Shown one piece after another: positions 32,939-36,793 of a stretch of DNA of 36,793 nt. The notes beneath the pieces were generated by a model, which had not been told where the DNA came from, searched no databases, and worked only from the letters and a program-made list of their open reading frames with translations. Each line of letters opens with the position of its first letter. The first letter of the stretch is position 1. Source of the stretch: Candidatus Kapaibacterium sp. (GTDB lineage: Bacteria; Bacteroidota; Ignavibacteria; Kapaibacteriales; Kapaibacteriaceae). The position numbers were made by a program, and so were the translations under genes. The stretch spans positions 1-36,793 of the forward strand of contig VERF01000020.1 of NCBI GenBank assembly GCA_018882895.1. Direction: 5' to 3'.

Positions 32939-32970
32939 CAGTTCACCACGCCATTTGAGGACGCCAAATT

Positions 32971-33672
32971 ATGAAAACTCATGTAGTTGCCTTGATGCTT
33001 GTTCTGGCCGCAACTGTCGGCATGGGACAGACCTTCTTCATCGACTGGAGCAAGCCGAACCCGATCACGGGTCCACCAACGCTCTCAACGATGAAGCGCG
33101 ACGGCTTGGTAAAGAACTCCACGGCCGGGACCAAGGAGCTGTATTTCCGCTACAACCTCGACGAGGTCAACACCGCCCACACGGCTCAGCTCTGTATGTC
33201 ATTATGCTGGCTCTTGTATCGTGGTGAGGATTTCCCGTTCGACCGCGAAGGTCAGATCCTGACGGCAGGTGCGGCGTTGCCGATCTATGTTGACCTGACG
33301 CCGAATGGCGTAGAGGCCAAGAGCACGATCAAGGTGACGCTGTTCGATAAGACCGATACAACCGACAAGCTGGACTTCGACGTGCAGTTCATCGTCAGCA
33401 AAGAGTCATCGGTTCGCGACATTGCCGATATCGGCATCACTGCGGGCCCCCTGCCATCATCGGATGTTGTAACCCTGCGTGGTGCAGCGCTTGAGCGCAC
33501 TTCACGGGTGGGTCTCTATGACATGACGGGTGCGCTTATCCGCTCGTATGGCGTTCCTCAGGGTTCGGCCGTTTCGTACCCACTGACGGGGCTGTCTGCC
33601 GGAACATATCGACTGATCCTTACCCTGCAGGACGGCTCGCAGAGCGGCACTGCAGTGGTTGTGACGCGCTGA
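32971..33672 (+). CDS. Secreted protein with a T9SS C-terminal sorting domain
   Basis: The 233-residue product has a signal peptide (about 1-19, ending GMGQ), a beta-rich central region (about 20-155) and a C-terminal type-A sorting-like domain (about 165-233). The latter has VGLYDMTGALIRSYG, YPLTGLSAGTYRLIL and the terminal GTAVVVTR. This pattern marks cargo of the type IX secretion system, exported through the outer membrane and cleaved there. The central part is not recognised. GAGG lies before the ATG. Confidence 0.8.
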   Translation: MKTHVVALMLVLAATVGMGQTFFIDWSKPNPITGPPTLSTMKRDGLVKNSTAGTKELYFRYNLDEVNTAHTAQLCMSLCWLLYRGEDFPFDREGQILTAGAALPIYVDLTPNGVEAKSTIKVTLFDKTDTTDKLDFDVQFIVSKESSVRDIADIGITAGPLPSSDVVTLRGAALERTSRVGLYDMTGALIRSYGVPQGSAVSYPLTGLSAGTYRLILTLQDGSQSGTAVVVTR

Positions 33673-33703
33673 CGTTGCGCGCAGAAGGGGCGAGGTATCA
33701 CCC

Positions 33704-35536
33704 ATGAATCGGATGCTTCCTCCGGCACGACAAGCTCTCGTCCTATCGGTCGGGGCCTTCGTCCTCTACGCGCTCACCCACGCACCATCGGTTCAGTACA
33801 CGGACAACGGCGAGCTAGCCGCCGCGGGCGTCACCTTCGGTGTGGCGCATCCGACCGGATATCCGCTTTTCACGATCCTGACCAACCTCTGGTCGAAGGT
33901 CAGCACAGACATAAGCTGGCTGAACCTTCTCTCAGGACTTTGGTGTGCCATGGCCGTGGGCCTCATGCACGCTCTGGTGCGCAACGTTCTCGAACTGGTT
34001 GATGGGCAGGAGCGTCCGGCGCACACCATCGTTGCCACGGTGGTTGCCGGCATGCTTGGAGCCAGCTCGATAGTCTGGTCGCAGGCAACTTCGCTTGAGG
34101 TGTATTCGCTGCACCTGTGTCTGCTGGTGCTTACGTTAACACTGCTGAGCCGCAGCTTACTTGATGATGACCGCTGGCCTCGATGGTCCGTCCTTGCGGG
34201 CCTCTCTTATGGGCTGATGCTGGCCAACCACCTCTCGAGCGTCTTCCTTGCTCCGGGACTTATCCTGCTTTGGCTCTCGGCGGCGCGAGAGGGACAGATA
34301 CGTCGGTGGTATCTGGTTGTGATGCCGGCATTGCTCGGCGTTCTGCTCTATGCCGTTCTGCCACTTCGCAGTGCCCAGGAGCCCCCTATCAACTGGGGCA
34401 TGGTGCACCGAAGCTGGGACGCCTTCCTCTACCACGTCAAGGGCACGCAGTTCGGCGTGTGGATGTTCAGTGACCGCACGGTATTCAAGGTCAACTGGCG
34501 CATCTTCTTCGGAGTGCTCAGCAACGCCTCGGTGTGGGTTGGCTTTCTGCCGCTTGCCATTGGTGTGTGGACGGCTTTGCGGAAGCTTCCAGGCAGGGGG
34601 CTTGCGCTGATCGCACTGGTTCTGGGCAACCTCGGCATCGCCCTGGGATATTCGATTCCCGACATTGAGCCCTACTTCCTTCCGTCGGTGGTGGCGATGC
34701 TGCTGTTCGTGGGCATTGGCCTTGACGCAGCGGCGCGCCGTCTTCCGTCGAAGGCCCTTCCGGTGCTGCTGCTTGTTCCGGCGATCTCGATTGGCGTCAA
34801 CTTCATCAGTGGCGACCGTTCGAATCATCGCGCTGTTGAGGGCTATACCCAATGGGTTCTTGCCAATGCAGAGCCCAATGCGGTCATCATCTCACGTCAG
34901 TGGGACTTCTTCATCTCAGCGGCTTGGTATGAGCAGACCGTGCGAGGAACACGTCCGGATGTGGTGGTGATCGACAAGGAGTTGTTCCGACGCACCTGGT
35001 ACGCCCCCTACCTTATGAAGCTCCATCCCGATGTCATGGGGCGGGCACAGTCCCAGATCGATGCTTACATGCCATTGCTTGCGGACTTCGAGCGTGATGG
35101 TGATGCGTTCATCAAGGCAGGCCGATCCGCAGAGATCCAGGCGCGATTTGTCGAGATGCTCAATGCCATTCTCTCGGCAAACCAAAACCGTCCGCTCTAC
35201 ATCACGCAGGAACTTGTCAGCGAAGAGCCCGGCTTTGCCGTCGGATGGGACATGCTTCCGGCCGGACCGCTGATACGGCTGGTTCGTGCCGATGCGCCGG
35301 CAGCGCAGCGCGTCTCACTGGCAGGCACCGAGCAGATCGTCACTACGCTCTCGGTACCGCGAGAGCGGCTCGACTCGTCATTGCGCGACATTGTCCTGAA
35401 CTCTCTCGGCTCGACGGCGTTGTATCGGCTCGACGCGTTTGCCGACACCACCGCATTCCGAGCGCATCGGTCCATTGCCGAGCGCATCGCCCCCTCTCAT
35501 CCCGTCACGGATCGTCTGCGTTCGGTTCTTCCGTAA
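33704..35536 (+). CDS. DUF2723 membrane glycosyltransferase (GT117-type)
   Basis: The 610-residue protein has about ten to twelve membrane helices in its first 390 residues and a soluble C-terminal domain of about 220. The N-terminal motif PSVQYTDNGELAAAG (Asp34, Glu37), then GVAHPTGYPLF, are hallmarks of the DUF2723 family, likened to protein O-mannosyltransferases of the GT-C fold and classed as GT117. It probably transfers a sugar from a lipid carrier on the periplasmic side; donor and acceptor are unknown. It lies 31 bp after the T9SS cargo gene and 21 bp before the exonuclease gene. Confidence 0.88.
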   Translation: MNRMLPPARQALVLSVGAFVLYALTHAPSVQYTDNGELAAAGVTFGVAHPTGYPLFTILTNLWSKVSTDISWLNLLSGLWCAMAVGLMHALVRNVLELVDGQERPAHTIVATVVAGMLGASSIVWSQATSLEVYSLHLCLLVLTLTLLSRSLLDDDRWPRWSVLAGLSYGLMLANHLSSVFLAPGLILLWLSAAREGQIRRWYLVVMPALLGVLLYAVLPLRSAQEPPINWGMVHRSWDAFLYHVKGTQFGVWMFSDRTVFKVNWRIFFGVLSNASVWVGFLPLAIGVWTALRKLPGRGLALIALVLGNLGIALGYSIPDIEPYFLPSVVAMLLFVGIGLDAAARRLPSKALPVLLLVPAISIGVNFISGDRSNHRAVEGYTQWVLANAEPNAVIISRQWDFFISAAWYEQTVRGTRPDVVVIDKELFRRTWYAPYLMKLHPDVMGRAQSQIDAYMPLLADFERDGDAFIKAGRSAEIQARFVEMLNAILSANQNRPLYITQELVSEEPGFAVGWDMLPAGPLIRLVRADAPAAQRVSLAGTEQIVTTLSVPRERLDSSLRDIVLNSLGSTALYRLDAFADTTAFRAHRSIAERIAPSHPVTDRLRSVLP

Positions 35537-35557
35537 CGACCATCCGGAAAGGCCATC

Positions 35558-36289
35558 ATGGAACCAGCCTACCTTGTCTTTGACCTCGAAACCGTCGGCT
35601 TTCCTCTGGAGCGTTTCGACGACGTGCAGCAGGAGTATCTGCTCAGGGGTGCGGCCAGCGACGAGGACCGGGACAAGCGCATCAACGAGTTCGGTCTGAG
35701 TCCCATGACGGGCTTCATCTCGTGCATCGGCATGCAGATGATGTCTAGCGACGGCACAGAGTGGCATGCAAAGCAGGTGGCGTATTCGCTCGACCCGGCA
35801 ATGACTGACGACGATAAGTTTGCGCAGACGGCTCTTCCCTCGGGCGCAACGTGGTATCGTGGTAGCGAACGCGTGATGCTCGAATCATTCTGGAAGCTCC
35901 TTGCACATCACCGAGGCATAACGCTTGTGTCCTTCAACGGCCGCAACTTCGACGCTCCCTGGCTGATGCTCCGAAGCGCCGTACACGGCATTCGTCCGTC
36001 ACGAAATCTCATGGACGGTACCAAGTTCAACTACAGCGGCCATATCGACCTCATCGATCGGCTCACGTTCTTTCAGGGGGCTGCCAGCGGCGCCACCCGA
36101 AAGTTCAACTTCGACTTCTACGCCAAGTCCTTCGGGATCGCCTCACCAAAATCCGCCGGTGTCGATGGCTCCAAAGTTGGAGACCTCTTCGAGAAAGGTG
36201 ACCATACGTCCATCGCCGAATACTGCCTCCGCGACGTGGCATCCACCTGGGAACTCTTCAAAGCCTGGGAAGCAGTGCTGAGGTTTTAG
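35558..36289 (+). CDS. PolB-type 3'-5' exonuclease (DEDD family)
   Basis: The 243-residue protein has the three exonuclease motifs: Exo I VFDLET (Asp9, Glu11), Exo II VSFNGRNFDAPWL, and Exo III IAEYCLRDVASTWEL, where Tyr and Asp make it the DEDDy type. It fits the predicted PolB-like 3'-5' exonuclease family (DNA_pol_B_exo2), a stand-alone domain without polymerase. The substrate, DNA or RNA, is unknown. GGAAAGG precedes the ATG. Confidence 0.85.
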   Translation: MEPAYLVFDLETVGFPLERFDDVQQEYLLRGAASDEDRDKRINEFGLSPMTGFISCIGMQMMSSDGTEWHAKQVAYSLDPAMTDDDKFAQTALPSGATWYRGSERVMLESFWKLLAHHRGITLVSFNGRNFDAPWLMLRSAVHGIRPSRNLMDGTKFNYSGHIDLIDRLTFFQGAASGATRKFNFDFYAKSFGIASPKSAGVDGSKVGDLFEKGDHTSIAEYCLRDVASTWELFKAWEAVLRF

Positions 36290-36302
36290 GTTGCAGTCAG
36301 GT

Positions 36303-36328
36303 TGCAGGTTACAGGTTACAGGTTACAG
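36303..36328. repeat. Heptamer tandem repeat, GGTTACA-type
   Basis: Units of GGTTGCA/GGTTACA follow each other (GGTTGCA once after a broken copy, then GGTTACA three times), just after the exonuclease stop. It leads directly into the 14- and 16-bp repeats. The pattern and position resemble the GATTACG run at 20363. Confidence 0.8.
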
Positions 36329-36356
36329 GTCTCGCACCGAAGGTCTCGCACCGAAG
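36329..36356. repeat. Two copies of a 14-bp unit bordering the 16-bp array
   Basis: GTCTCGCACCGAAG is repeated twice exactly. It is the 16-bp unit of the next array with one internal CG-for-C difference and a missing terminal base, so it looks like an ancestral or truncated form. Confidence 0.85.
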
Positions 36357-36793
36357 GTCTCGCACGCGAAGCGTCTCGCACGCGAAGCGTCTCGCACGCG
36401 AAGCGTCTCACACGCGAAGCGTCTCACACGCGAAGCGTCTCACACGCGAAGCGTCTCGCACGCGAAGCGTCTCGCACGCGAAGCGTCTCACACGCGAAGC
36501 GTCTCGCACGCGAAGCGTCTCGCACGCGAAGCGTCTCGCACGCGAAGCGTCTCGCACGCGAAGCGTCTCGCACGCGAAGCGTCTCGCACGCGAAGCGTCT
36601 CGCACGCGAAGCGTCTCACACGCGAAGCGTCTCGCACGCGAAGCGTCTCGCACGCGAAGCGTCTCACACGCGAAGCGTCTCGCACGCGAAGCGTCTCGCA
36701 CGCGAAGCGTCTCACACGCGAAGCGTCTCGCACGCGAAGCGTCTCGCACGCGAAGCGTCTCACACGCGAAGCGTCTCGCACGCGAAGCGTCTC
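36357..36793. repeat. Tandem array of a 16-bp unit, at least 27 copies, runs off the window
   Basis: The unit is GTCTCGCACGCGAAGC, phased at 36357 and repeated with no spacers to the last base. The only variation seen is G or A at unit position 6. A-type units are numbers 4, 5, 6, 9, 17, 20, 23 and 26. From unit 15 on the order is G-G-A four times, giving a 48-bp higher-order period. Long reading frames across it are by-products of the period and not genes. Confidence 0.95.

Noticed and set aside
33704-35536. Large overlapping minus-strand frame at 34157-34852 as a gene
   Set aside because: Its peptide is rich in Arg, His and Gln with no fold pattern, opposite to a clear membrane protein; it is a shadow of that gene.
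36408-36781. Long minus-strand reading frames with a repeated Arg-rich peptide (RDASRARRFACETLRV)
   Set aside because: The 16-bp unit is not a multiple of three, so the same peptide appears in every frame of the strand and the absence of stops is automatic. Starts are GTG within the repeat and there is no ribosome site. Not a gene.
36357-36793. CRISPR array
   Set aside because: Units are 16 bp, directly adjacent, with no variable spacers, and no cas genes are nearby.
1-36793. Insertion sequences, phage genes, integrases, toxin-antitoxin or defence genes
   Set aside because: No transposase, integrase, restriction or toxin motifs were seen in any translated frame. No tRNA-like cloverleaf was noticed by eye, though a proper scan was not possible.

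Overview
The window looks like a chromosomal contig from a member of the Bacteroidota/Chlorobiota (FCB) group, most likely a Kapabacteria- or Ignavibacteria-like lineage. The protein evidence is a C-terminal type IX secretion sorting domain, an Omp28-type lipoprotein, a DUF2723 (GT117) membrane glycosyltransferase, a TlpA thioredoxin, a Wzi-like barrel, and OmpA/PD40 proteins. The DNA evidence is several TAnnTTTG-type promoter cores, some with an upstream TTTG at 19-21 bp as in Bacteroidota. The lineage is inferred from family recognition; no search was run.

Layout. Bases 1-230 appear to be the promoter and leader of an rRNA operon on the minus strand, with the 16S gene starting just outside base 1. 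Then come a small membrane protein (-), radC, a CbpA-type DnaJ and a MalK-like ATPase (+), a methyltransferase (-), a small LuxR-HTH protein (+), and hbd and lgt (-). Next are a large PD40/double-OmpA protein and a beta-barrel (-), rsmB and a small lysine/alanine-rich lipoprotein (+), an FnIII lipoprotein and a cobalamin adenosyltransferase (-), ymdB-like and pyk (+), an M16 protease (-) and an acyl-CoA dehydrogenase (+). The second half holds a DUF2752/TM2/PafA-like operon (-), rplU-rpmA and mdh (+), a tightly coupled murG/PH-like/unknown/sixA operon (-), a SPOR protein and Wzi-like barrel (+), and a TlpA/DUF6029/Omp28 operon (-). It ends with a T9SS cargo protein, a GT117 protein and a PolB-type exonuclease (+). 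The last 500 bp are tandem repeats.

Genes are densely packed, with many convergent pairs sharing short gaps or two-way terminators. Several operons use 4-bp ATGA overlaps. The content is mostly core metabolism (pyk, mdh, hbd, acyl-CoA dehydrogenase), translation (rplU, rpmA, rsmB) and cell envelope (lgt, murG, OmpA, barrels, SPOR, Omp28, TlpA). No phage, integrase, transposase, CRISPR array or tRNA was seen.

The most unusual items are the terminal 16-bp repeat array with a nested 48-bp higher-order period; an over-used AGGGG(G)C motif scattered through genes on both strands; a PafA-like phosphatase with no ordinary start codon; a murG operon coupled to a SixA phosphatase and two unknown membrane proteins; and an envelope thiol-redox cluster. 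Both ends of the window (rRNA operon and tandem array) are typical places for an assembly to break, so this may be a whole contig.
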